A stretch of DNA of 64,000 bases from Streptomyces griseoluteus (GTDB lineage: Bacteria; Actinomycetota; Actinomycetes; Streptomycetales; Streptomycetaceae): NCBI GenBank assembly GCA_000717735.1, contig JOBE01000016.1, positions 59,725-123,724 of the forward strand, written 5' to 3'. The position numbers and the translations under genes were made by a program. This document shows positions 1 to 8,278 of this stretch, in pieces (the first letter of the stretch is position 1; the number at the start of each line of letters is the position of its first letter). The notes under the pieces are model-generated. The model had not been told where the DNA came from. It saw only the letters and a list, made by a program, of their open reading frames with translations, and did no database searches.

Positions 1-23
1 GAGCGGGCCACCCCCCGCCCTCC

Positions 24-54
24 TCACAACAGCCTGGTGACGCAGCTGTTGTGA
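24..54. repeat. Perfect inverted repeat upstream of the hydroxyacyl-CoA dehydrogenase
   Basis: Ten-base arms TCACAACAGC and GCTGTTGTGA flank an 11-base centre. The repeat lies about 170 bp before the gene start. It could be an operator, or the terminator of a gene lying to the left of the window, since a short T-rich stretch follows. The sequence alone cannot decide. Confidence 0.5.
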
Positions 55-100
55 TTGTTTCGTCGGTTCGGCAGTTCAGATGTGGCTCCGGGACAGAGTC

Positions 101-160
101 CATCGCCCCCTTTTCCAGGGCATCGCCCCTTCTTGCAGGGCATCACCCTCGTTCTTTCCC
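101..160. repeat. Three imperfect 20-bp tandem repeats in the 5' region of hbd
   Basis: Three consecutive 20-base units each begin with CATC and a run of C. The first two end in CAGGG; the third is diverged after position 146. They sit 65-125 bp before the chosen start codon at 225. Their function is unknown. Confidence 0.6.
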
Positions 161-224
161 GCGACCTTTCTCCCTCGCGCGCGCACTGCCCTCAGTCGTC
201 ACTCTTCCTCTCAGGAGTCCCCTG

Positions 225-2006
225 ATGGACACCCCTCTCTCCACCATCGCCGTCGTCGGTCTCGGCACCATGGGCACCGGCATCGCCGACGTCCTCGCCC
301 GGGCCGGCCGCGAGGTCATCGGCATCGACATCAGCGACACCGCCGCGGCCCAGGCCGTCGCCGCCCTGGAGGCCTCGACCGCCCGTGCGGTGGCCCGCGA
401 GCGGATCACCGAGGAGGAGCGGCAGGACGTCCTGGCCCGCTTCCGTACCTTCTCCGACCTCCAGGCGGCCGCCGAGGCGGACCTCGTGATCGAGGTCGTG
501 CCCGAGTCCTACGAGGCGAAGCAGGAGGTCTTCCGGGCCCTCGACGGCATCGTCCGGCCGGGGACCATCCTGGCCACCGGCACCAACGCGCTCTCCGTGA
601 CCCGGCTCGCCGCCGACTCGGCGCACCCCGAGCGGGTCCTCGGTCTGCACTTCTTCACCCCGGTCCAGGCGATGAAGCTGGTCGAGGTGGTCTCCTCCGT
701 GCTGACCGACCCGCGGGCGGTCGACGCCGTCACCCGGTTGGCCCAGGACCTCGGCAAGGAGCCGGTGGCGGTCGGCGACAAGGCCGGTTTCATCGCCGAC
801 GGACTCCTCTTCGGCTACCTGAACCAGGCCGCCGCCATGTACGAGGCCAAGTACGCCTCCCGCGAGGACATCGACGCGGCGATGCGGCTCGGCTGCGGGC
901 TTCCGATGGGCCCGCTCGCGCTGCTCGACCTGATCGGCGTCGACACGGCCCGTACGGTCCTCGAGGCCATGTACTCCGACTCGCACGACCGGCTGCACGC
1001 CCCGGCCCCGATCCTCAAGCAGCTCAGCGAGGCCGGTCTGACCGGCCGCAAGTCGGGCCGCGGCTTCTACACGTACGCGGCGCCGGGCTCAGGCGAGGTG
1101 GTGCGGGACGCGCTGACCCCGCTCAGCTCCGCCGACGCGGCCGGTGGCCGTGAGGTGCGCTCCGTCGGTGTCGCCGGCTCGGGCACCATGGCCTCCGGCA
1201 TCGCCGAGGTCTTCGCCAAGGCCGGGTACGAGGTCGTCCTGGCCGCCCGCTCCCAGGAGAAGGCGGACACGGCCAAGGCCCGCATCGCCAAGTCGCTGGC
1301 CCGTTCCGTCGAGAAGGGCCGGATGACGGGCGAGGCCCGCGACACGACGCTTGCCCTGATCACCGCGGCGGGCACGCTCGACGCCTTCGCCGAGGTCGAC
1401 CTGGCCGTCGAGGCGGTCGCCGAGGACCTGGAGATCAAGCAGGACCTGTTCGCCCGGCTCGACAAGATCTGCAAGCCGGGCGCGGTGCTCGCCACCACGA
1501 CCTCCTCGCTGCCGGTCGTGGCCTGCGCCCGCGCGACCTCGCGTCCGCAGGACGTGATCGGGATGCACTTCTTCAACCCGGCGCCGGCGATGAAGCTGGT
1601 CGAGATCGTCCGTACGGTGCTGACCGGCGACGACGTCCACGCGACCGTCCGCGAGGTGACCGCGAAGATCCGCAAGCACCCGGTGGACTGTGGCGACCGG
1701 GCCGGTTTCATCGTGAACGCGCTGCTCTTCCCTTACCTGAACAACGCGATCAAGATGGTGCAGGACCACTACGCGACCCTGGACGACATCGACGCGGCGA
1801 TGAAGCTGGGCGGCGGCTACCCGATGGGCCCGTTCGAGCTGCTCGACGTGGTCGGTCTGGACGTCTCGCTGGCGATCGAGCAGGTGCTGCACCGCGAGTT
1901 CCGCGACCCCGGCCTCGCGCCCGCCCCGCTCCTGGAGCACCTCGTGGCCGCCGGCTGCCTCGGCCGCAAGACGGGGCGCGGCTTCCGCGAATATGCCCGA
2001 CGCTGA
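225..2006 (+). CDS. Tandem-domain 3-hydroxyacyl-CoA (3-hydroxybutyryl-CoA) dehydrogenase
   Basis: This 593-residue protein has two complete HAD modules in a row. Each has a Rossmann glycine motif (VVGLGTMGTGIA near residue 8 and VAGSGTMASGIAE near 316) followed by a C-terminal helical dimerisation domain. Single-domain family members are about 285 residues, so this is an internal duplication or fusion. The second module keeps the classical HFFNP segment (about 447) and the substrate-binding Asn in AGFIVNALLF. The first has HFFTP and AGFIADGLLF, so it lacks that Asn and may be catalytically weaker. NAD(P)-dependent interconversion of acetoacetyl-CoA and 3-hydroxybutyryl-CoA would feed crotonyl-CoA to the neighbouring EMC operon. 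The ATG at 225 is chosen because the Rossmann fold starts right after it; the frame is open further upstream but without domain content. Confidence 0.85.
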   Translation: MDTPLSTIAVVGLGTMGTGIADVLARAGREVIGIDISDTAAAQAVAALEASTARAVARERITEEERQDVLARFRTFSDLQAAAEADLVIEVVPESYEAKQEVFRALDGIVRPGTILATGTNALSVTRLAADSAHPERVLGLHFFTPVQAMKLVEVVSSVLTDPRAVDAVTRLAQDLGKEPVAVGDKAGFIADGLLFGYLNQAAAMYEAKYASREDIDAAMRLGCGLPMGPLALLDLIGVDTARTVLEAMYSDSHDRLHAPAPILKQLSEAGLTGRKSGRGFYTYAAPGSGEVVRDALTPLSSADAAGGREVRSVGVAGSGTMASGIAEVFAKAGYEVVLAARSQEKADTAKARIAKSLARSVEKGRMTGEARDTTLALITAAGTLDAFAEVDLAVEAVAEDLEIKQDLFARLDKICKPGAVLATTTSSLPVVACARATSRPQDVIGMHFFNPAPAMKLVEIVRTVLTGDDVHATVREVTAKIRKHPVDCGDRAGFIVNALLFPYLNNAIKMVQDHYATLDDIDAAMKLGGGYPMGPFELLDVVGLDVSLAIEQVLHREFRDPGLAPAPLLEHLVAAGCLGRKTGRGFREYARR

Positions 2007-2042
2007 GCCCGGAACGGCCGGCTGGGGCGGTCTGCTGAGGAC

Positions 2043-2065
2043 CCGGGGCACCGTCGGTGCCCCGG
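2043..2065. terminator. GC hairpin after hbd
   Basis: Perfect 11-bp arms (2043-2053 and 2055-2065) around one T lie 37 bp after the hbd stop. There is no U tract. It is a plausible terminator or attenuator between hbd and the tetR gene. Confidence 0.5.
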
Positions 2066-2121
2066 GGGGCTCCCCGCCCCCACCTGGGCACACTGTCCCT
2101 CCGATGCAGTACGTTCGGACC

Positions 2122-2967
2122 ATGCCCAAGGCCGCGAAGACACCCCGTGCCACCTCCCCGTCCGATGCTCCGGAGAGCGCGGCCGGCACCCGCGCCGCCG
2201 CCCAGCGGCTCAAGATGCGCCGGGAGCTGGCCACGGCCGCGATGGAGCTCTTCGCGACCAAGGGGTACGAGGCCACGACGGTCGACGAGATCGCGGCGAC
2301 GGCCGGGGTCGCACGGCGGACCTTCTTCCGCCACTTCCGCTCCAAGGAAGAGGCGATCTTCCCGGATCACGACGACACGCTCGTGCGTGCGGAGGCGGTG
2401 CTCAACGCGGCCCCGCCGCACGAGCACCCGCTGGACACGGTGTGCCGGGGCATCAAGGAAGTCATGAAGATGTACGCGGGCTCCCCCGCGGTCTCCGTGG
2501 AGCGCTACCGGCTCACCCGCGAGGTGCCGACCCTGCGGGAGCGGGAGATCGCGTCCGTGGCCCGCTACGAGCGCCTGTTCACCCGCTATCTCCTCGGGCA
2601 CTTCGACGAGCGCGACCACCACGACGGCAACGACGACCCGCTGCTTGCGGAGGTGGCCGCCTCCGCGGTGGTCACGGCCCACAACCACGTGCTGCGCCGC
2701 TGGCTGCGGGCGGGCGGTCAGGGTGACGTGGAAGCCCAGCTGGACCACGCCTTCGCGATCGTCCGGGACACCTTCGGTTCGGGCATAGGCGCCCGGCCGG
2801 CTGCCGCGTCGACGCAGCAGCCGGCCGGCTCCCCCGCCGCCGCGACCGTAGCCGCGACCGTAGCCGTGGCCTCCACGGAGGGCGACGTGGTGGTCGCCGT
2901 GGCCCGTACGGACGCACCTCTGGACGAGGTCATGCGCACGATCCAGCAGGCCCTGCGGAAGAACTGA
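2122..2967 (+). CDS. TetR-family regulator of the EMC locus
   Basis: About 281 residues. The TetR helix-turn-helix lies near residues 30-75 (ATTVDEIAATAGVARRTFFR, then a HFRSKEE segment), followed by a ligand-binding domain and a longer, low-complexity Ala/Thr-rich C-terminal tail (about residues 225-265). That tail is longer than in most TetR proteins. The gene lies between hbd and ccr in the same orientation, so it probably controls ccr and perhaps hbd. A palindrome overlapping the ccr -35 box (3098-3109) is a candidate target. The start is uncertain: in-frame ATGs are at 2104 and 2122 and neither has a convincing ribosome-binding site, so the mRNA may be leaderless. Confidence 0.8.
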   Translation: MPKAAKTPRATSPSDAPESAAGTRAAAQRLKMRRELATAAMELFATKGYEATTVDEIAATAGVARRTFFRHFRSKEEAIFPDHDDTLVRAEAVLNAAPPHEHPLDTVCRGIKEVMKMYAGSPAVSVERYRLTREVPTLREREIASVARYERLFTRYLLGHFDERDHHDGNDDPLLAEVAASAVVTAHNHVLRRWLRAGGQGDVEAQLDHAFAIVRDTFGSGIGARPAAASTQQPAGSPAAATVAATVAVASTEGDVVVAVARTDAPLDEVMRTIQQALRKN

Positions 2968-2980
2968 CCCCCTCCTTCAC

Positions 2981-3011
2981 CGAAGGCCGCCCCTCTCCGG
3001 GGCGGCCTTCG
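2981..3011 (+). terminator. Rho-independent terminator after tetR
   Basis: Thirteen-base-pair arms (2981-2993 and 2999-3011) with a five-base loop are followed by a T/C-rich stretch. The hairpin lies 14 bp after the tetR stop and separates tetR from the ccr promoter. Confidence 0.8.
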
Positions 3012-3096
3012 TCCGTTTCCTCCCCCCGTTCGATCGATCATCGCTCAGATGTGACGGGCAGATTGCATATGAGTGAAATTGTTGGCACGCAGTGCC

Positions 3097-3125
3097 TTGT
3101 CACGTGACACGGCGTGCCATACGTT
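3097..3125 (+). promoter_or_regulatory. ccr promoter with overlapping palindromic operator
   Basis: TTGTCA (3097-3102) and TACGTT (3120-3125) are 17 bp apart, matching the Streptomyces housekeeping sigma consensus including TAnnnT. The perfect 12-bp palindrome TGTCACGTGACA (3098-3109) lies on the -35 box. It is framed by GGCACGC (3084-3090) and its inverted copy GCGTGCC (3112-3118), and a smaller GGCAC-n3-GTGCC repeat lies at 3084-3096. The layout suits a repressor that blocks polymerase; the adjacent TetR protein is the obvious candidate. Confidence 0.6.
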
Positions 3126-3235
3126 GATGTTGTCCGGGCGGTCGGCGCGCAGAGTCCTCCTCGTGCGCCGGCTGTCCCCACAAGCGATCGTGATTGTGCG
3201 CCCGGACGCCTGCGTCACAGGCACCCCTCGCGCTC

Positions 3236-3289
3236 GGCTTTGCTTCCTCAGCGCCTTTGTCACGAGCAAAGGCGGAGCGAAGCGGAGCC
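3236..3289 (+). promoter_or_regulatory. Stem-loop in the long ccr 5' leader
   Basis: CGCCTTTG (3252-3259) pairs with CAAAGGCG (3267-3274). Outer pairings GCTTC/GAAGC (3242-3246 with 3279-3283) and GGCT/AGCC (3236-3239 with 3286-3289) extend the stem. With a promoter near 3100-3125 the untranslated leader would be about 270 nt, and this structure ends about 110 nt before the start codon. The role is unknown and it matches no riboswitch class I recognise. Confidence 0.4.
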
Positions 3290-3402
3290 AGGCGCCGCCA
3301 CCGCTCCACCCGCCGAACCGACGGCACACCTCCACAGCAGCACTCCAAGACGTAACCCTCAGCGCGTCCGCTCCAGGACGCCGCACCGCCGGAGGCAACC
3401 CC

Positions 3403-4740
3403 GTGAAGGACATCCTGGACGCGATCCAGTCGCCGGACTCCTCGTCCGCCGACTTCGCGAACATCTCGCTCCCCGAGTCGTACCGGGCCGTCACCGTCCA
3501 CAAGGACGAGACGGAGATGTTCGCCGGGCTCGCCAGCCGCGACAAGGACCCGCGCAAGTCGCTGCACCTCGACGACGTGCCGCTGCCCGAGCTCGGCCCG
3601 GGCGAGGCCCTCGTCGCCGTCATGGCCAGCTCGGTCAACTACAACTCGGTCTGGACCTCGATCTTCGAGCCGGTGTCGACCTTCGGCTTCCTGGAGCGCT
3701 ACGGCCGGCTCAGCGACCTCAGCAAGCGCCACGACCTGCCGTACCACGTCATCGGCTCCGACCTCGCGGGCGTCGTGCTGCGCACCGGCCCCGGCGTGAA
3801 CTCGTGGAAGCCCGGCGACGAGGTCGTCGCCCACTGCCTCTCGGTCGAGCTGGAGTCCTCCGACGGCCACAACGACACGATGCTCGACCCCGAGCAGCGC
3901 ATCTGGGGCTTCGAGACCAACTTCGGCGGCCTGGCGGAGATCGCCCTCGTCAAGTCCAACCAGCTGATGCCGAAGCCCGGCCACCTGAGCTGGGAGGAGG
4001 CCGCCTCCCCCGGTCTCGTCAACTCCACCGCGTACCGCCAGCTGGTCTCCCGCAACGGCGCCGGCATGAAGCAGGGCGACAACGTCCTCATCTGGGGCGC
4101 GAGCGGCGGCCTCGGCTCGTACGCCACCCAGTTCGCGCTGGCCGGCGGCGCCAACCCGATCTGTGTCGTCTCCTCCCCCGAGAAGGCCGACATCTGCCGG
4201 GCGATGGGCGCCGACGCGGTCATCGACCGCAACGCCGAGGGCTACAAGTTCTGGAAGGACGAGCACACCCAGGACCCGAAGGAGTGGAAGCGCTTCGGCT
4301 CGAAGATCCGTGAGCTGACCGGCGGCGAGGACATCGACATCGTCTTCGAGCACCCGGGCCGCGAGACCTTCGGCGCCTCGGTGTACGTCACCCGCAAGGG
4401 CGGCACGATCACCACCTGCGCCTCGACCTCGGGCTACATGCACGAGTACGACAACCGCTACCTGTGGATGTCGCTCAAGCGGATCATCGGCTCGCACTTC
4501 GCCAACTACCGCGAGGCGTGGGAGGCCAACCGCCTCATCGCCAAGGGCAAGATCCACCCGACCCTGTCGAAGGTCTACTCCCTGGAGGAGACCGGCCAGG
4601 CGGCCTACGACGTCCACCGCAACCTGCACCAGGGCAAGGTCGGCGTCCTGGCCCTCGCGCCCCAGGAGGGCCTGGGCGTGCGCGACCCGGAGATGCGCGA
4701 GAAGCACATCGACGCCATCAACCGCTTCCGCAACATCTGA
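3403..4740 (+). CDS. ccr: Crotonyl-CoA carboxylase/reductase
   Basis: This 445-residue enzyme reductively carboxylates crotonyl-CoA with CO2 and NADPH to (2S)-ethylmalonyl-CoA, the signature step of the EMC pathway. In Streptomyces it also supplies extender units for polyketides. It belongs to the zinc-independent MDR superfamily; the nucleotide fold is WGASGGLGSYATQF near 231. Numbering from the GTG at 3403, the four residues reported to hold CO2 in the Kitasatospora enzyme fall exactly in place: Asn81, Phe170, Glu171, His365. This supports both the identity and the start, which also has GGAGG seven bases upstream. It is the first gene of a tightly packed five-gene operon. Confidence 0.97.
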   Translation: MKDILDAIQSPDSSSADFANISLPESYRAVTVHKDETEMFAGLASRDKDPRKSLHLDDVPLPELGPGEALVAVMASSVNYNSVWTSIFEPVSTFGFLERYGRLSDLSKRHDLPYHVIGSDLAGVVLRTGPGVNSWKPGDEVVAHCLSVELESSDGHNDTMLDPEQRIWGFETNFGGLAEIALVKSNQLMPKPGHLSWEEAASPGLVNSTAYRQLVSRNGAGMKQGDNVLIWGASGGLGSYATQFALAGGANPICVVSSPEKADICRAMGADAVIDRNAEGYKFWKDEHTQDPKEWKRFGSKIRELTGGEDIDIVFEHPGRETFGASVYVTRKGGTITTCASTSGYMHEYDNRYLWMSLKRIIGSHFANYREAWEANRLIAKGKIHPTLSKVYSLEETGQAAYDVHRNLHQGKVGVLALAPQEGLGVRDPEMREKHIDAINRFRNI

Positions 4741-4754
4741 GCCCGGGACCATAG

Positions 4755-6776
4755 ATGACTGAGCGCCAGAAGGACCGGCCGTGGCTCATGCGGACGTACG
4801 CCGGTCACTCGACCGCCGAGGCGTCCAACGAGCTGTACCGGCGCAACCTCGCCAAGGGTCAGACCGGCCTCTCGGTCGCGTTCGACCTGCCGACGCAGAC
4901 CGGGTACGACCCCGACCACATCCTCGCCCGCGGCGAGGTCGGCCGGGTCGGTGTCCCCGTCTCGCACCTCGGTGACATGCGCCGGCTGTTCCAGGACATC
5001 CCCCTGGAGCAGATGAACACCTCGATGACCATCAACGCCACCGCCATGTGGCTGCTGGCGCTCTACCAGGTGACCGCCGAGGAGCAGGGTGCGGACGTCA
5101 CCCGGCTCCAGGGCACCACCCAGAACGACATCGTGAAGGAGTACCTGTCGCGCGGGACGCACGTCTTCCCGCCCGGCCCGTCGCTCCGCCTCACGACGGA
5201 CATGATCACCTACACGGTGAACAACATCCCGAAGTGGAACCCGATCAACATCTGCAGCTACCACCTGCAGGAGGCGGGGGCCACTCCGGTCCAGGAGATC
5301 TCGTACGCGATGTCCACCGCCATCGCGGTGCTCGACGCGGTACGGGACTCCGGGCAGGTCCCGGCGGACCGTTTCGGCGAGGTCGTGGCCCGTATCTCCT
5401 TCTTCGTGAACGCGGGCGTCCGCTTCATCGAGGAAATGTGCAAGATGCGCGCCTTCGGCCGCATCTGGGACAAGATCACCCGCGAGCGGTACGGCATCGA
5501 GAACGAGAAGCAGCGCCGGTTCCGCTACGGCGTGCAGGTCAACTCGCTCGGTCTGACCGAGGCCCAGCCGGAGAACAACGTCCAGCGGATCGTCCTGGAG
5601 ATGCTGGCCGTCACCCTCTCCAAGGACGCCCGCGCCCGCGCCGTGCAGCTGCCCGCCTGGAACGAGGCGCTGGGCCTGCCCCGGCCCTGGGACCAGCAGT
5701 GGTCGCTCCGCATCCAGCAGGTCCTGGCCCACGAGTCGGACCTCCTGGAGTACGAGGACATCTTCGAGGGCTCGCACGTCATCGAGGCCAAGGTCGGCTC
5801 GCTCGTCGAGGAGTGCCTGGCCGAGATCGGGCGCATCCAGGAAATGGGCGGCGCGATGGCCGCCGTCGAGTCCGGCTACCTCAAGTCGCAGCTCGTCTCC
5901 TCGCACGCCGAGCGGCGCGCCCGGATCGAGGCCGGCGACGAGAAGATCATCGGCGTCAACATCTTCCAGGCGACCGAGGAGAACCCCCTCACCGCCGACC
6001 TCGACACCGCGATCATGACGGTGGACCCGGCGAACGAGGCGCGGGTGGTCGCGGCCCTCCACGAGTGGCGCGACAACCGCGACGAGACCCGCGCCCAGGA
6101 ATCCCTGGCGAAGCTGAAGGCGACGGCTGCCGGCGACGGCAACCTCTTCGCCGCCACCCTGGAGTGCGCGCGTGCGGGCGTCACGACCGGGGAGTGGTCC
6201 TGGGCGCTGCGGGACGTCTTCGGCGAGTTCCGCGCCCCCACGGGCGTGTCCTCCGCCCCGGTCGCCGTGACGGCCGAGGCGGGCACCCCGCTGGCTCTCG
6301 TACGGGAGAAGGTGGCGCGGACCGCCGAGGAGCTCGGCTGCGGGCGGCTGCGGCTGCTCGTCGGCAAGCCGGGCCTGGACGGACATTCGAACGGGGCCGA
6401 GCAGATCGCCGTACGCGCGCGTGACGCCGGTTTCGAGGTGGTCTACCAGGGCATCCGGCTGACCCCCGAGCAGATCGTGAACGCGGCCCTCGCCGAGGAC
6501 GTGCACTGCGTCGGTCTCTCGATCCTCTCCGGCTCGCACGCCGAGCTGGTGCCGGACGTCCTGGAGCGCCTCCGCGAGGCGGGCGCCACCGATGTTCCCG
6601 TCATCGTCGGCGGGATCATCCCGAACGCCGACGCCGCAGAACTGAAGCGGGCGGGTGTCGCCGCCGTCTTCACACCGAAGGACTTCGGTATCACGGAGAT
6701 CATCGGCCGTATCGTCGACGAGATCCGGACAGCTAACAAGCTCAGTCCCCTTGAAAGTACGGAGGTCCCCGCATGA
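4755..6776 (+). CDS. ecm: Ethylmalonyl-CoA mutase (coenzyme B12-dependent)
   Basis: This 673-residue single polypeptide has an N-terminal acyl-CoA mutase barrel (about 1-510) and a C-terminal B12-binding domain. The base-off cobalamin motif is GLDGHSNG (about residue 540), matching DxHxxG. It is MeaA-like and converts (2R)-ethylmalonyl-CoA to methylsuccinyl-CoA. The gene starts 14 bp after ccr and its stop overlaps the mcl start (ATGA). The EMC context favours ethylmalonyl-CoA mutase over methylmalonyl- or isobutyryl-CoA mutase. No epimerase gene is visible nearby; it may lie elsewhere. Confidence 0.93.
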   Translation: MTERQKDRPWLMRTYAGHSTAEASNELYRRNLAKGQTGLSVAFDLPTQTGYDPDHILARGEVGRVGVPVSHLGDMRRLFQDIPLEQMNTSMTINATAMWLLALYQVTAEEQGADVTRLQGTTQNDIVKEYLSRGTHVFPPGPSLRLTTDMITYTVNNIPKWNPINICSYHLQEAGATPVQEISYAMSTAIAVLDAVRDSGQVPADRFGEVVARISFFVNAGVRFIEEMCKMRAFGRIWDKITRERYGIENEKQRRFRYGVQVNSLGLTEAQPENNVQRIVLEMLAVTLSKDARARAVQLPAWNEALGLPRPWDQQWSLRIQQVLAHESDLLEYEDIFEGSHVIEAKVGSLVEECLAEIGRIQEMGGAMAAVESGYLKSQLVSSHAERRARIEAGDEKIIGVNIFQATEENPLTADLDTAIMTVDPANEARVVAALHEWRDNRDETRAQESLAKLKATAAGDGNLFAATLECARAGVTTGEWSWALRDVFGEFRAPTGVSSAPVAVTAEAGTPLALVREKVARTAEELGCGRLRLLVGKPGLDGHSNGAEQIAVRARDAGFEVVYQGIRLTPEQIVNAALAEDVHCVGLSILSGSHAELVPDVLERLREAGATDVPVIVGGIIPNADAAELKRAGVAAVFTPKDFGITEIIGRIVDEIRTANKLSPLESTEVPA

Positions 6777-7747
6777 CCAACCCCGCGTCCCCCGTGAACC
6801 GGCTGCGCCCCCGCCGCTCCTGCCTGGCGGTCCCCGGCTCCAACCCGCGCTTCCTGGAGAAGGCCCAGGGCCTCGCCGCCGACCAGGTCTTCCTGGACCT
6901 GGAGGACGCGTGTGCCCCGCTGGCCAAGCCCGAGGCCCGCCACACCATCGTGAAGTTCCTCAACGAGGGCGACTGGACCGGCAAGACCCGTGTGGTCCGC
7001 GTCAACGACTGGACGACCCACTGGACCTACCGTGACGTCGTCACGGTCGTCGAGGGCGCCGGCCAGAACCTCGACTGCATCATGCTGCCGAAGGTCCAGG
7101 ACGCCCAGCAGATCGTCGCGCTCGACCTGCTCCTCACGCAGATCGAGAAGACGATGGGCTTCGAGGTCGGCAAGATCGGCATCGAGGCGCAGATCGAGAA
7201 CGCCCAGGGCCTCAACAACGTCAACGCGATCGCGCAGGCCTCCCCGCGCGTCGAGACGATCATCTTCGGCCCGGCCGACTTCATGGCGTCCATCAACATG
7301 AAGTCCCTGGTCGTCGGCGAGCAGCCGCCCGGCTACGGCGCCGACGCGTACCACTACATCCTGATGGCGATCCTGATGGCCGCCCGCGCCAACAACCTCC
7401 AGGCGATCGACGGCCCGTACCTCCAGATCCGCAACCCCGAGGGCTACAAGGCGGTCGCCCAGCGCGCCGCGGCCCTGGGCTTCGACGGCAAGTGGGTGCT
7501 GCACCCGGACCAGGTCGCCGCCGCGAACGAGATCTTCTCGCCGTCGCAGGAGGACTTCGACCACGCCGAGCTGATCCTCGACGCGTACGACTACTACACG
7601 TCCGAGGCCGGCGGGAAGAAGGGCTCCGCGATGCTCGGCGACGAGATGATCGACGAGGCCTCCCGCAAGATGGCCCTGGTCATCTCGGGCAAGGGCCGCG
7701 CCGCCGGTATGCAGCGCACCAGCAAGTTCGAGATCCCGGAGGCGTAG
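6773..7747 (+). CDS. mcl: L-malyl-CoA / beta-methylmalyl-CoA lyase (CitE-like)
   Basis: 324-residue HpcH/HpaI aldolase-citrate lyase beta family member. Visible signatures are RSCLAVPGSNPRFLEKA near residue 15, the metal/CoA-site acidic FLDLEDA near 39, and IEAQIENAQG near 139. In the EMC pathway this enzyme cleaves beta-methylmalyl-CoA to glyoxylate and propionyl-CoA, and can handle malyl-CoA. It overlaps ecm by four bases, with AGTACGGAGGTC giving an RBS just upstream of its ATG, and lies 4 bp before mch. Confidence 0.9.
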   Translation: MTNPASPVNRLRPRRSCLAVPGSNPRFLEKAQGLAADQVFLDLEDACAPLAKPEARHTIVKFLNEGDWTGKTRVVRVNDWTTHWTYRDVVTVVEGAGQNLDCIMLPKVQDAQQIVALDLLLTQIEKTMGFEVGKIGIEAQIENAQGLNNVNAIAQASPRVETIIFGPADFMASINMKSLVVGEQPPGYGADAYHYILMAILMAARANNLQAIDGPYLQIRNPEGYKAVAQRAAALGFDGKWVLHPDQVAAANEIFSPSQEDFDHAELILDAYDYYTSEAGGKKGSAMLGDEMIDEASRKMALVISGKGRAAGMQRTSKFEIPEA

Positions 7748-7751
7748 CACC

Positions 7752-8276
7752 ATGCAGTTCGGCCGTACCTACGAAGAGTTCGAAGTCGGTGCCGTCTACA
7801 AGCACTGGCCCGGAAAGACGGTCACCGAGTACGACGACCACCTCTTCTGTCTGCTGACGATGAACCACCATCCGCTGCACATGGATGTGAACTACGCCGA
7901 GAACACGACGGACTTCGGCAAGAACGTCGTCGTCGGCAACTACATCTACTCGCTGCTGCTCGGCATGTCCGTGCCGGACGTCTCCGGCAAGGCCATCGCC
8001 AACCTGGAGATCGAGTCGCTGCGGCACGTGGCGCCGACCTTCCACGGCGACACGATCTACGGCGAGACCACGGTCCTCGACAAGACCCCGTCGAAGTCGA
8101 AGAACGACCGCGGCATCGTCTACGTCGAGACCAAGGGCTACAAGCAGGACGGCACCCTGGTGTGCGTCTTCCGCCGCAAGGTGATGGTCCCCACCGAGAC
8201 GTACATCAAGGAGCGCGGCGGCGAGCAGCCCGGCCGCCCCACGCTGATCGAGCCCGCCAAGAAGACGGAGAAGTAG
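7752..8276 (+). CDS. mch: MaoC-like mesaconyl-CoA hydratase
   Basis: 174-residue single hotdog-fold MaoC hydratase. The NHHPLHMDVNYA segment near residue 37 carries the Asp/His hydratase signature. In the operon it fits the hydration of mesaconyl-C1-CoA to beta-methylmalyl-CoA. The proteobacterial Mch enzymes are about twice as long (double hotdog), so this is the shorter actinobacterial form, presumably acting as a dimer. The family is clear; the substrate is inferred from the operon. It sits 2 bp before mcd. Confidence 0.85.
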   Translation: MQFGRTYEEFEVGAVYKHWPGKTVTEYDDHLFCLLTMNHHPLHMDVNYAENTTDFGKNVVVGNYIYSLLLGMSVPDVSGKAIANLEIESLRHVAPTFHGDTIYGETTVLDKTPSKSKNDRGIVYVETKGYKQDGTLVCVFRRKVMVPTETYIKERGGEQPGRPTLIEPAKKTEK

Positions 8277-8278
8277 CC

